In this document: one piece after another, positions 26,172 through 35,244 of the stretch
Layout of the letters: every line of letters begins with the position of its first letter
Position numbering within the stretch: the stretch's first letter is position 1
Source of the DNA: Calidifontibacillus oryziterrae
GTDB taxonomy: Bacteria; Bacillota; Bacilli; Bacillales; Bacillaceae_J
DNA length: 64,000 nucleotides
Direction: 5' to 3'
NCBI RefSeq assembly: GCF_000331575.1
Contig: NZ_ANOK01000004.1
Span: 1 to 64,000 of the forward strand
Position numbers and translations under genes: made by a program
The notes under the pieces: model-generated
Databases searched by the model: none
Seen by the model: only the letters and a program-made list of their open reading frames with translations
Told to the model about the DNA's origin: nothing

Positions 26172-27299
26172 ATGATTGATAACTATGAGGGTTTAAAGAA
26201 GCTTGATCCGGTTAACGAACACTATCTTGAAAAATACCAAAAAGATAAGGTTGATTTTTTAAAAGAGTATTCCCGTACAAAGGGCTCCTTTCAAATTATT
26301 GCTGATTATTCAAGACACTGTGTTGCTTCTGTCGATCAATTTAGAGTGCTACTTCAAAATGCTAAACAAGACTATTATTTTATATTTGAATATATTTTGG
26401 ATGAAATACGTGAATTATTTAAATGCAAGAAATTTGAGGCCGGCATTGATTTAGCTAAAATGGCTCTTCAACATATTGAGAAGCTACCAATTAAGGATTC
26501 AATTTTCTTTCAGAGATTTATTTTCTTTTATCATTTCCAAATTCCTATTCTTTACTTGAATTTATATGAGCGAGACTTAAGAAAAAATCTCGTGGAGACA
26601 AAGCGGAAGCTTGGAGAAGGGTATACCATCATCAGGGGAACAGGTCCTGAATCTTACAAACAATATAATCAAATTATTGCATCCTTGACCAGTGGATTTG
26701 CTGCTGTGAAACGTTTAATTGAACAACGAAATTTTTATTATTCATCATTATATTCTAATTTTTTGTTTGCTTTAAATGAGTTGGTTAATGATTTTAAATT
26801 TAAACAATCTGATAGGGTAAAAGTTCGCAGTATTATTCATGAGTATATTGAATTAATGGAGCATACATTTAAAATTAGTGACTTATTTACAATTAAATTG
26901 AAGGAAAAAATATTTAAAGAGGAAAGGGAGATGCAGCCTATATTTGAAAAAAGGGAAAATGAAATATTTCAACAAATGGAACACGTAACAGGTTCTTCAA
27001 GGCGAATTAGGGATATTCAGGATGTTTTACAATGCTATAACAATATGGAGAATAAGACTAATAAAGACCGATTTGCTTTCTTGGCTGTATATCGGAAACA
27101 GGTAGCCATTGATTCTATAAAAGAAACAATTGATGAAAATTGGCTACAATTTGCTAGAAAAATATATCAATCCATAGATGATATGGACCTTGCTCTTTAT
27201 GAAAAAGCAATTCTATCACACTTTATCGGCATTTGGGAGTTAATAAACTCTCAAGAACAGCTACCACATGAGGGTGCCGTAAAACGAATAGTTCAGTAA
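26172..27299 (+). CDS. Hypothetical helical protein (375 aa)
   Basis: A soluble, strongly helical, charged protein without signal peptide, membrane segment or motif I recognise. It follows the SEC-C gene after 30 bases on the same strand and has no clear ribosome binding site of its own, which suggests translational coupling. The composition (many Phe, Tyr, Lys, Glu) is like the neighbouring gene, so the two may act together. No function is proposed. Confidence 0.6.
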   Translation: MIDNYEGLKKLDPVNEHYLEKYQKDKVDFLKEYSRTKGSFQIIADYSRHCVASVDQFRVLLQNAKQDYYFIFEYILDEIRELFKCKKFEAGIDLAKMALQHIEKLPIKDSIFFQRFIFFYHFQIPILYLNLYERDLRKNLVETKRKLGEGYTIIRGTGPESYKQYNQIIASLTSGFAAVKRLIEQRNFYYSSLYSNFLFALNELVNDFKFKQSDRVKVRSIIHEYIELMEHTFKISDLFTIKLKEKIFKEEREMQPIFEKRENEIFQQMEHVTGSSRRIRDIQDVLQCYNNMENKTNKDRFAFLAVYRKQVAIDSIKETIDENWLQFARKIYQSIDDMDLALYEKAILSHFIGIWELINSQEQLPHEGAVKRIVQ

Positions 27300-27354
27300 C
27301 CTTCCCGTTATTAAATAAACTCCCTATTTTTATTTTCTCCACCTCGCTTCAAAC

Positions 27355-27368
27355 TTGATGTAAATCAA
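27355..27368. promoter_or_regulatory. FNR-type operator upstream of the HMA/P-type ATPase operon
   Basis: TTGATGTAAATCAA is a perfect TTGAT-N4-ATCAA palindrome, the FNR consensus. Its centre is about 41 bases before a plausible start site near 27403, the class II activator position. Confidence 0.7.
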
Positions 27369-27427
27369 TTTTTTATCCCGATAGAAGTTGTAAGCTAGAG
27401 CTATCAAAACAAGGGAGGAGTACATTT

Positions 27428-27649
27428 ATGAAAAAGTCAGTATTTCAATTAGAAGAATTAACGTGTCCATCATGCATCAAAAAAATTGAGACAACGCTTA
27501 CTAAAGTTGACGGGATTGAATCAGTGAAGGTGTTGTTTAATTCTAGCAAGGTAAAAACCGATTTTAATGAGGAGCAGGTAACGGCAGCTCAAATTGAAGA
27601 AACAATAAAAAAACTAGGGTACGAAGTATTATCTACGAAAGTCTCATGA
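27428..27649 (+). CDS. Heavy-metal-associated (HMA) domain protein
   Basis: A 73-residue single HMA domain with the metal-binding CPSC motif (residues 14-17) in the usual first loop, as in CopZ-like metallochaperones. GGGAGGAG precedes the ATG. Its stop overlaps the start of the P-type ATPase gene (ATGA), and that ATPase lacks an N-terminal HMA domain of its own, so this protein probably delivers metal to it. An FNR-type operator lies upstream, linking expression to low oxygen. Confidence 0.8.
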   Translation: MKKSVFQLEELTCPSCIKKIETTLTKVDGIESVKVLFNSSKVKTDFNEEQVTAAQIEETIKKLGYEVLSTKVS

Positions 27650-29538
27650 AATTTATAAATAAACATAAAAACCATATTACATTTATTGCTGCCGTTTTGA
27701 TTGGTATTGGATTTCTTTCTGATAGTATTGGGTACGGTAATATGAAAGACGGTGCCCTAATTGCGGCTACCGCGATTGCCAGTATCCCTATTTTTATAAA
27801 AGCAATTCAAGCACTGCGAATGAAAGCATTTAGCATTGAATTGTTAGTTTCGATTGCCGTTATAGCGGCCTTGTATATTGGTGAATATGTTGAATCCGCG
27901 GTAGTTACGTTCTTATTCTTATTTGGAGCCTATTTAGAGTCTCGTACGTTAGAAAAGACACGTTCATCCCTTAAACAATTAGTTGACATGGCACCGCTGG
28001 AGGCTACTGTTATTCGCGATGATCATCAAGTTGTTGTTCCAATTGAAGAAGTGGTAGAAGGGGACCAAGTCGTAATTCGTTCAGGAGGGAAGGTTCCGGT
28101 CGACGGTAAAATTATATCAGGGCAAGCGTTCTTGAATGAAGCGGCTGTGACTGGTGAAAGCACTCTAGCTTCAAAAACGACCAACGATATCGTATTTAGT
28201 GGAACAATTGTCGATAGTGGCTATGTCGAAATTGTCGCTGAAAAAGTTGGCGATGATACCACCTTTGCCAAAATTATTGAACTAATCGAGGAAGCGCAGG
28301 AAACTAAATCGAAAACGGAGAAATTCCTTGACCGTTTTGCTAATTATTACACACCTTCAGTTGTAGTGCTTGCGATTATTGTGTATATATTGACAAGAAA
28401 TCTTCACTTAGCGATCACATTTTTAGTCGTGGCATGTCCAGGTGCATTAGTTATTGGTGCCCCCGTTTCTACTGTTGCTGGAATTGGGAATGGTGCCAAA
28501 CATGGTGTCCTTGTAAAAGGTGGGGAGGTAATGGATAAGCTTTCAAAGGTTGATACTCTCGTCTTCGACAAAACAGGTACTTTAACAAAAGGGAAACCTG
28601 AAGTAACTGATATTAAAGTGTTTACGAATATAGATTCTAACGAATTATTAAGAATCGTAGCTCAGGCAGAAACAATTTCTGAGCATCATTTAGGACAAAC
28701 AATTGTGAAAGAGGCACAAGCAAGAAACCTTACTTTTAGTAAAATTGACAATGGTGAGGTCATAAAAGGAAATGGAATCCGAGCCTATATTGATGGAAGG
28801 TCTGTCGTTGTTGGAAATCGAAGTTTGTTAGAAGCAGACGGGATTGAGGTCCCAGTCAACGTAGGTAAGTACGCATTGGAACGAGAAATGGCTGGGAACA
28901 CAGCTGTTTTTGTGGCTATTGAAGAAAAAGTTGCAGGCATCATTTCAATTGCTGATCAAATTCGCGAGGATGCAGCAAGGGCTTTAGCAGAGATGCGGAA
29001 AAATGGCATTAAAAAAATCGTGATGTTGACAGGAGATAATAAACATACAGCAGGATTAGTTGCGAATCAATTAGGATTAGACGTATACTACGCAGAGCTT
29101 TTACCAGAAGATAAAGTGGACTATGTTAAGAAATTAAAAGAAGAAGGTAATGTTGTTGCGATGGCTGGTGATGGGATTAATGATGCGCCTGCTATCGCAA
29201 CGGCACATATTGGGTTGGCAATGGGGAAAGGTGGAACTGATGTTTCGATGGAAACGGCGGATGTCGTTTTGATGGCTGATAAGCTTATGCAATTTTCCCA
29301 TGCTTACTCGTTGTCAAAAGCTACTATTCTTAACATTAAGCAAAATACATTTTTTGCAGTTGGAATTGTGTTTATACTATTAGTTGGGGTTTTAATGGGA
29401 TCCGTTCATTTGGCTTCCGGTATGTTTATTCATGAAGCTAGTGTATTACTTGTAATTCTCAATGCGATGCGCTTAATTCGTTTCAATCATAAGACAATTA
29501 AAGCTGAAAAAGATCTACAACCGATCATGTCTAAATAA
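27646..29538 (+). CDS. P1B-type metal-translocating ATPase with CPG motif
   Basis: This 630-residue membrane ATPase has the actuator TGES, the phosphorylation motif DKTGT (Asp 308), a GDGINDAP hinge and about eight hydrophobic segments. The metal-site motif in the transmembrane region reads CPG (C264) instead of CPC or SPC, and there is no N-terminal HMA domain. Family logic suggests export of a transition metal; the CPG form makes the metal uncertain. It is coupled to the HMA gene upstream and followed by an FNR-type regulator. The set suggests metal handling under oxygen limitation. Confidence 0.8.
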   Translation: MKFINKHKNHITFIAAVLIGIGFLSDSIGYGNMKDGALIAATAIASIPIFIKAIQALRMKAFSIELLVSIAVIAALYIGEYVESAVVTFLFLFGAYLESRTLEKTRSSLKQLVDMAPLEATVIRDDHQVVVPIEEVVEGDQVVIRSGGKVPVDGKIISGQAFLNEAAVTGESTLASKTTNDIVFSGTIVDSGYVEIVAEKVGDDTTFAKIIELIEEAQETKSKTEKFLDRFANYYTPSVVVLAIIVYILTRNLHLAITFLVVACPGALVIGAPVSTVAGIGNGAKHGVLVKGGEVMDKLSKVDTLVFDKTGTLTKGKPEVTDIKVFTNIDSNELLRIVAQAETISEHHLGQTIVKEAQARNLTFSKIDNGEVIKGNGIRAYIDGRSVVVGNRSLLEADGIEVPVNVGKYALEREMAGNTAVFVAIEEKVAGIISIADQIREDAARALAEMRKNGIKKIVMLTGDNKHTAGLVANQLGLDVYYAELLPEDKVDYVKKLKEEGNVVAMAGDGINDAPAIATAHIGLAMGKGGTDVSMETADVVLMADKLMQFSHAYSLSKATILNIKQNTFFAVGIVFILLVGVLMGSVHLASGMFIHEASVLLVILNAMRLIRFNHKTIKAEKDLQPIMSK

Positions 29539-29631
29539 AAAATAAGTCCCCATTGGATGATATGGTGTTCAATAAATGTATGGTAGGATAGATATAAAAG
29601 AATAGTTTCTGTGAATGTGAGGTGCAAGTAT

Positions 29632-30357
29632 ATGCCATCTAAAGAAATGCACGTTCATGAATGTAATCACCACGAGTGTAATTATACAAGTGGAACACGC
29701 AATTCTTGTGTTTCGTTAGTACCAATATTTAATCACTTAGAAGAAACTCAAATGGATGAGATTATGGCGACCGCTCGCTCCGTCTCTTATAAAAAAGGAG
29801 AAATCATTTATCGTGCCGGTGACAAGTCTGACTCCCTTTATATAGTAAGTAAAGGGAAGATTAGAATTTATCGCCTATCAGATTCTGGGAAGGAACAGCT
29901 TGTAAGAATTTTAATTCCTGGGGATTTTACCGGCGAATATGCACTATTTAGTAAGGCAACACATGAGTCTTATGCCGAAGCGATGGTTGATACAACAGTA
30001 TGCATGATTAAACAAGCCGATCTGCATGAATTTTTACTTAAATATCCTTCGATTTCGCTAAAAATTTTAACGGAATTTTCTACAAGACTTGAGCAGTCAG
30101 AACGACAAACAACAAGGGTTGTAACGGAAAAGGTTGAGACAAGGCTAGCGATGTTTCTAGCTGAAGAAATGGATCGTGAAGCCCAAGGGAATGAATTCGT
30201 TCTGCCAATGAGCAAGAAAGATTTAGCCTCATATTTGGGGACTACACCTGAAACAATTAGTCGTAAACTTTCTGAGTTTGAAGATCAAGGCTATATAAAA
30301 CAAAAGCCGCGAAAGAGAATAGAAGTACTTGATTTAGATGGCTTACTGCTTGTATAA
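29632..30357 (+). CDS. FNR-type transcriptional regulator with N-terminal Cys cluster
   Basis: A 241-residue Crp/Fnr protein: N-terminal Cys at 11, 16 and 26, a cyclic-nucleotide-binding-like beta barrel, a fourth Cys at 124 (position equivalent to FNR C122), and a C-terminal helix-turn-helix with PETISRKL. The E-x-x-S-R pattern is that of E. coli FNR, which reads TTGAT-N4-ATCAA, the site found at 27355. Four Cys suggest an oxygen-sensing 4Fe-4S cluster, though the spacing differs from E. coli. ATG 29632 is chosen over GTG 29611 because GAGGTG sits eight bases upstream. Probable regulator of the preceding operon. Confidence 0.8.
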   Translation: MPSKEMHVHECNHHECNYTSGTRNSCVSLVPIFNHLEETQMDEIMATARSVSYKKGEIIYRAGDKSDSLYIVSKGKIRIYRLSDSGKEQLVRILIPGDFTGEYALFSKATHESYAEAMVDTTVCMIKQADLHEFLLKYPSISLKILTEFSTRLEQSERQTTRVVTEKVETRLAMFLAEEMDREAQGNEFVLPMSKKDLASYLGTTPETISRKLSEFEDQGYIKQKPRKRIEVLDLDGLLLV

Positions 30358-30440
30358 AAAAGTTATATGTTATTCAGGACATTTTTGGCAGTATATTATG
30401 ATTCCATAATTTTGCCGATGTTTAACAAAAATTATTATAT

Positions 30441-30484
30441 AAAACAAGAGATTTCATAACCCAATGAGATCTCTTGTTTTATTT
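30441..30484 (+). terminator. Terminator of the FNR gene
   Basis: A perfect 12-bp stem (AAAACAAGAGAT / ATCTCTTGTTTT, 16-base loop) followed by T-rich sequence. Confidence 0.8.
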
Positions 30485-30593
30485 TGCAAAACGGACTTTC
30501 GCCTAATTCCCGCTTTTTCAATATTTGCACAAATGAAGCTGGATTTTCAATTTTTATAATAATAGCCCGCTTTACTACATACGTATTAGTATA

Positions 30594-30615
30594 TTGTACA
30601 GAAAATCTTGTACAA
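30594..30615. promoter_or_regulatory. Operator-like inverted repeat upstream of the ABC permease
   Basis: TTGTACA and TGTACAA are separated by eight bases, about 40 bases before the permease start. It may be the site of a regulator of the former transport operon. Confidence 0.4.
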
Positions 30616-30652
30616 AAAGTTAGTAAAGTTAAATTCGAAAAGGGTGTTATTG

Positions 30653-31168
30653 ATGTCCAAATTTATTGAGACGTTTTTCCAAACATATAATGGCTTTTTG
30701 GGTGCAGTAGTCGTCACATTACAAATTACAATTGTTTCACTACTAATAGCCTGCGTGTTTGGTTTAGTCGTTGCTTTAATGAAAATTTCAAGCTTTCGTA
30801 TCCTTAGAATGGTGGCAAGTGGATATATTGGACTTATTCGTGGAACACCGCTAATTGTTCAAATTATGTGGCTATATTTCGGTATTACCTCTTTTGTAGT
30901 TTTGTCCGCCTTTTGGGCTGGTGCAATCGCATTAGCCATACATAGTGGTGCATATATAGCCGAGATTTTTCGTGGGGCAATTCAATCCATTGATAAAGGC
31001 CAAATGGAAGCAGCTGAATCCCTTGGTATGACAAAATCATTGGCAATGAGACGAATTATTTTACCCCAAGCATTCAAACGAGCAATTCCACCATTAGGAA
31101 ACCAATTTATTATTGGCTTAAAAGACTCCTCACTTGTTTGCAATGAGTGGTTTATATCCACCGTTTAA
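30653..31168 (+). pseudogene. Amino acid ABC transporter permease, 3' truncated
   Basis: A polar amino acid type (HisM/GlnP-like) permease with three to four transmembrane segments and the EAAxxLG-type motif (EAAESLGMTKSLAM). Homology stops at IIGLKDSSLV; the frame then runs into the binding-protein gene and ends eight codons later (CNEWFISTV). The last 30-40 residues, including the final membrane segment, are missing. A GGGTG sequence precedes the ATG at 30653. The product is probably non-functional. Confidence 0.75.
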
Positions 31169-31796
31169 TTATCAAGATAATGGCAAGCTTGTGGGCTTTG
31201 ATGTTGAGATTGGCTATGCATTAGCTGAAAAAATGGGAATGGAGCCTAAGCCTGTAACGAATCCTTGGCAGACCATTTTGGCAGCCTTAAAGGCAGATAA
31301 GTTTGATGCGATTTTAGGGAGTATGGCGATTACCGAAGAACGTCTAAAAGAGGTCAATTTCTCAGACCCGTACTATAAATCTGGAGCACAAGTGTTTGTT
31401 CATGCGGACAATGGTGAAATTCAGTCAGTTAATGACCTGCATGGCAAGAAAATTGGAGTTGTTGTTGCTAGTACATTTGAGGATATTGCCAGAGAATATA
31501 CAGAAGAAGTTACAACCTATGATAGTGATGTAACAGCTCTTCAGGATTTGCTTGTAAAAGGCCGTCTTGATGCAGTTATTACGGAACAACTTGTCGGGAT
31601 GTATGCGATCAATCAAAATGATTTAGCAATAAAGACGGTCGGGGACCCATTGTATATCGATCAAATGGGGATTGCAATTAAAAAAGAGCAGACAGAGCTA
31701 TTGGAGAAGGTAAATGCTGCTTTAGCAGAAATCATTGCTGACGGGACGTATGCAGAAATTAGTGAGAAATACTTTGGTGAAAATATTTACGACTAA
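31134..31796 (+). pseudogene. Amino acid ABC transporter substrate-binding protein, 5' truncated
   Basis: Family 3 solute-binding protein sequence starts abruptly at MSGLYPPFNY and continues to the normal C-terminus. The signal peptide, lipobox Cys and first strand are missing. The join with the permease lies near 31134-31142 and is out of frame with it. No ATP-binding subunit is nearby. One deletion that removed the permease end, the binding-protein start and perhaps an ATPase gene between them explains the structure. A terminator follows at 31832. Confidence 0.75.
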
Positions 31797-31831
31797 AAAG
31801 AAATAGAGTGTTGAAAGGTAACTCACTAAAG

Positions 31832-31889
31832 AAACTCCCCTAGAGGCCAAATGGATTTTAAGGATCCGTCCTGCCTAAGGGGAGTTTTT
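31832..31889. terminator. Terminator between the convergent transport remnant and deacetylase gene
   Basis: AAACTCCCCT and AGGGGAGTTT arms flank a 35-base loop, with Ts after the plus-strand arm; it could serve both directions. Confidence 0.65.
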
Positions 31890-31897
31890 AATGTTCT

Positions 31898-32500
31898 TTA
31901 CAGCTTGTTTGTAAATTCAAAGCCTTTCTCTCGAATACCCTCAATAATTTGCGGCAAAGCCTTAGCAGTTTGCTCTAATTCATGTAATAGAATGATAGAA
32001 CCATCTTTTACATGTTCTACAACATTTTCAACAATTTTTTCGGGTGTGTGTTTATTTGACCAATCATACGATGTAATTTCCCACATGATCGGAGTCAGAT
32101 TTAGCTCATCTAATATCGACATCGTATCCTCATTGTATTGTCCGTAAGGAGGACGGAAATGTTGAACTTTTGTTCCGGTAATGCTTTCAATCTTATCGAT
32201 ACTATATTTGATTTGCCCAAACTGTTGACCTTTCGTTAATCTGACCAAATTTTTATGATTACAAGCATGTGAGCCAATATGATGACCTTCGTTCAAAACT
32301 CTCCTCCATGGTCTACCCTTGTATAAAAGTTTCGATTGCCAAAAGAAAATTGCTTGAATATTTTCTGCGTTTAAAATATCTAATATATCGTTTAAATGGC
32401 GGCCGGGTCCGTCATCAAAAGTAAGAATAACTTGACCTAAAGCGGCTGGCCGAACTTGGTATATATTTTTTATCCACCTTGTATCCTTAAGATCGTACAC
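31898..32500 (-). CDS. Polysaccharide deacetylase (NodB family), start disrupted
   Basis: The protein has the NodB motifs TFDDGP, H-x-x-x-H (GSHACNH), RPPYGQYN and a late LLHE, so it should be a metal-dependent deacetylase of peptidoglycan or chitin-like sugar. The frame from GTG 32500 has no ribosome binding site. In the same frame, 33 bases upstream, ATG 32533 has AAAGGAGAG at ten bases, but its fifth codon is TGA (32519-32521). Either a nonsense mutation has damaged the gene or a weak internal start is used. No signal peptide is visible in either version. Confidence 0.75.
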   Translation of the reverse strand: MYDLKDTRWIKNIYQVRPAALGQVILTFDDGPGRHLNDILDILNAENIQAIFFWQSKLLYKGRPWRRVLNEGHHIGSHACNHKNLVRLTKGQQFGQIKYSIDKIESITGTKVQHFRPPYGQYNEDTMSILDELNLTPIMWEITSYDWSNKHTPEKIVENVVEHVKDGSIILLHELEQTAKALPQIIEGIREKGFEFTNKL

Positions 32501-32581
32501 GACGTCATCGTTAACTACTCATGGGCAATTCATTTCTATGTTCTCTCCTTTAAGAAAGTAATCTCACTAATATTTATTATC

Positions 32582-32962
32582 TTACGAATACCAATGAGGT
32601 TCAGCATTATCATCCTTCAAAACTCTACTTAGTTCTTCGTTTATTTGCTTTAGCAATTGTCTGAAATCTTGCTCACTAATTTGCTTTGAATTAGAGAAAT
32701 TTCCGTTAATTCTCTCATTCTCATTATAAAAAATATCCATATTAATAATTGCTTTTCCATACCCATATTGCTTTCCATCTTTTTTAAGATAAATGCAAGA
32801 AAGGTAATTAGGACTTTTCACATTAAACGGATTTTGGATAATATCATTGTTCATTGGAAATACAAGTTCACCTTGGTCATCAGGAGAGAGGGGATTATGA
32901 AAAAGCGGACTGCCATTTTGAGCAAAATAAAAGCGTGTAAAAAGTTGAGCGTACGTATCCAT
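32582..32962 (-). CDS. Hypothetical protein (126 aa)
   Basis: A soluble protein with a strong ribosome binding site (AGGAGG, minus strand) before the ATG. No family is recognised. It contains aromatic and Asn-rich stretches and ends in PHWYS. It lies upstream of the damaged deacetylase gene on the same strand with an 80-base gap, so they could share a transcript. Function unknown. Confidence 0.6.
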   Translation of the reverse strand: MDTYAQLFTRFYFAQNGSPLFHNPLSPDDQGELVFPMNNDIIQNPFNVKSPNYLSCIYLKKDGKQYGYGKAIINMDIFYNENERINGNFSNSKQISEQDFRQLLKQINEELSRVLKDDNAEPHWYS

Positions 32963-33100
32963 AAAAACGACCTCCTAAAAAAAATTTAGTGAAGCATTTT
33001 TGATACTACTATGTTTATAATTCGCCGAAAATGTTAAAAACCCTTGTGTGTCTGTGTAATTAAAAGCATGATTCTACATTTCAATACCTTCTAACACTAG

Positions 33101-33241
33101 AATCAAATCAAACAAAATTTAGAGTCACTAAAAGAGAAGCTTAAACAAAATGTAACTGATAGTAATCAGGATGAAGTGGTAAGAGTAATAGAGGATACTC
33201 GAAGGCTTGTTATCAATCGAGAAGCTCTTAATATTAAATAG
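33101..33241 (+). pseudogene. Start-less coding remnant
   Basis: A 46-codon frame (LESLKEKLKQN near its start) begins after a stop codon and has no start codon. The helical pattern is vaguely like Spo0E-type aspartyl-phosphate phosphatases, but the SQELD signature is absent. It is treated as a gene remnant. Confidence 0.25.
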
Positions 33242-33303
33242 GTTTTAATAAATATTATATAAATCATACCTGCAAATAACGAGCTCGAAGGGAGAAATTT
33301 TCT

Positions 33304-33381
33304 ATGAGTGAAAAGAAATTTACAAATTTTGTCCCCCTAAAATATAGGGGGATTTTTTATGAAAAAGTAGAGGTTTCATAG
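33304..33381 (+). CDS. Possible 25-residue peptide overlapping a terminator
   Basis: AAGGGAG is eight bases before an ATG that opens a 25-codon frame (MSEKKFTNFVPLKYRG at its start). The frame runs through a terminator hairpin at 33333-33358, so translation would interfere with the hairpin. Either a leader peptide or chance. Confidence 0.3.
   Translation: MSEKKFTNFVPLKYRGIFYEKVEVS
33333..33358 (+). terminator. Terminator upstream of the Na/Pi cotransporter gene
   Basis: CCCCCTA and TAGGGGG arms around a 5-base loop followed by ATTTTTT. With no obvious gene ending just before it, it may be an attenuator. Confidence 0.65.
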
Positions 33382-33506
33382 CTATATGGTAAAATATGTT
33401 GTATATTACTAGTTTTTAATAAAGGTAAACTTCAGTATTTATGATTTTAGCAAGAATGCTCGCAACATTAGTCGTGAGATGTTCAATAGAAGAAATAGGT
33501 GATCGC

Positions 33507-35117
33507 TTGGAAACAGTTTCTATTATAATGGGTGGGATTGGGCTTTTTTTACTTGGAATGGTCTTAATGACTGATGGATTGAAAGCAGTAGCCGGAAATT
33601 CGTTAAAAGATCGATTAAGTAGATTAACAGGCGGCGTACTGCGGTCTGTAATTTCTGGTGCAACAGTGACGGCGATTGTTCAGTCTTCAAGTGCAACGAT
33701 ACTAATGACTATCGGTTTTGTCAGCGCTGGGTTAATTACATTTACACAATCAATAGGTGTCATACTTGGGGCGAATTTAGGTAGTACAAGTACAGGTTGG
33801 CTCGTATCCTTGATCGGTTTGAAGGTAAGTGTTACTTCGTTTGCCTTACCGTTAATAGGGATTGGAGCGTTGCTGAAATTTTTCACAAATGGTAAGTATT
33901 CCTACCAAGGAATGGTATTAGCAGGTTTTGGCTTGATTTTTTTAGGTATAGGAACATTACAGGATGGAATGGCGGGTATTGCTGAAAATTTTTCGTTACA
34001 ATCGTTCATAGGTGATTCTTTTTTTCAACTTTTACTGTTAATAATCATTGGGCTTGTAATGACCGTTGTCATGCAATCATCTAGTACAGCAATGGTGATT
34101 ACTTTAACGGCTCTAGCTGCAGATGCTCTTTCGTTTGAACATGCCGCAATGTTAGTGGTTGGGCAAAATATTGGGACAACTGTAAAAGCGTATTTTGCTA
34201 CTATAGGTGGAACAGTCCAAACAAAAAGAACGGCCATGACCCATATTATGTTTAATATTATCGTTGCTTTTATTGCTCTCCTTCTATTCCCGTTAATTTT
34301 GGGTTTTATTGGGTGGCTGGAGAGATTTGTTAATTATAGTGATCAAGCAATTTCATTAGCAGTTTTTTCAACACTTATTTATATTTTGGGAATCATTGGT
34401 TTGTTGCCGTTTTTATCTTTTTTCATAAAAATAATTACAAGAATAGTGCCTGAAAAAGGTGATAAATTAACAAAATATTTAGATTCAAGTGTAGCAACTG
34501 TGCCTGCAGTCGCTATTGAGGCTGTGCGCAGAACGTTAATAAGAGTATCAAAGGCAATTTCTAGAGCAGGCATTGAGGTATTTGATAAAAGGGTTATATC
34601 AACCGTCTTAAAGAATCAATTCATTGAAGCGAATGCGGCAATTAATGAAACAAGGAATTTTCTATCTCAAGTTGGAAGCAATACTTCTTCAAGAACAGAA
34701 CTGGAGTACCATCAGCAAGTAGCTTTGATTCATACAATTGACCATCTTGAGCGCTTATTAAAAGCTTTAGAGGAATCAGACTACTTAGAGCATTTACATA
34801 AAGATGATATGATACTAGCATTGTCAGATGATATGTGTAATTTGTTTGCAGATATATTGGATAAGCTATCCTATGATCGCAATGAGAATTTGGTATATAA
34901 AGTGAAAATAAACTCACTTGCTATCGCTGATTTGCGTCGGAAAAGTAGGAAGGAAATCATTGAGAAGACTGTTTTGCGTCAATCCGATGTAGATGCAACG
35001 ATACAAAAGGTTCATACTCTCCACTGGATTGATAGGGTTGCCTTTCATCTCTGGAGAAGTATGCATCATTTAGATAAATGCTTTGAGAGCGAAATTGTTG
35101 CAGAGAGTGAACGTTAA
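33507..35117 (+). CDS. Na/Pi cotransporter family protein with PhoU-like C-terminal domain
   Basis: This 536-residue membrane protein has the duplicated QSSSAT / QSSSTA motifs (in TAIVQSSSATILM and TVVMQSSSTAMVI) that mark the NptA/YjbB family, about nine membrane segments, and a helical C-terminal part (about residues 350-530) like PhoU. It should transport phosphate with sodium or regulate phosphate efflux. The frame is open from ATG 33441, but the extra 22 residues are atypical; TTG 33507 with AGGTGA upstream gives the normal family start (METVSIIMGGIGLF). Confidence 0.8.
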   Translation: METVSIIMGGIGLFLLGMVLMTDGLKAVAGNSLKDRLSRLTGGVLRSVISGATVTAIVQSSSATILMTIGFVSAGLITFTQSIGVILGANLGSTSTGWLVSLIGLKVSVTSFALPLIGIGALLKFFTNGKYSYQGMVLAGFGLIFLGIGTLQDGMAGIAENFSLQSFIGDSFFQLLLLIIIGLVMTVVMQSSSTAMVITLTALAADALSFEHAAMLVVGQNIGTTVKAYFATIGGTVQTKRTAMTHIMFNIIVAFIALLLFPLILGFIGWLERFVNYSDQAISLAVFSTLIYILGIIGLLPFLSFFIKIITRIVPEKGDKLTKYLDSSVATVPAVAIEAVRRTLIRVSKAISRAGIEVFDKRVISTVLKNQFIEANAAINETRNFLSQVGSNTSSRTELEYHQQVALIHTIDHLERLLKALEESDYLEHLHKDDMILALSDDMCNLFADILDKLSYDRNENLVYKVKINSLAIADLRRKSRKEIIEKTVLRQSDVDATIQKVHTLHWIDRVAFHLWRSMHHLDKCFESEIVAESER

Positions 35118-35244
35118 GCTGAAAAAGAGGAATAGCGGGAATCAAAAGTGTGAATAATTCCCGCTAAATTGGCATTGTCTCTAATTATTCATGGTGAAAG
35201 GATTTGAATATCCTGATAGCTTGTAATCGAAATATTACTATATA

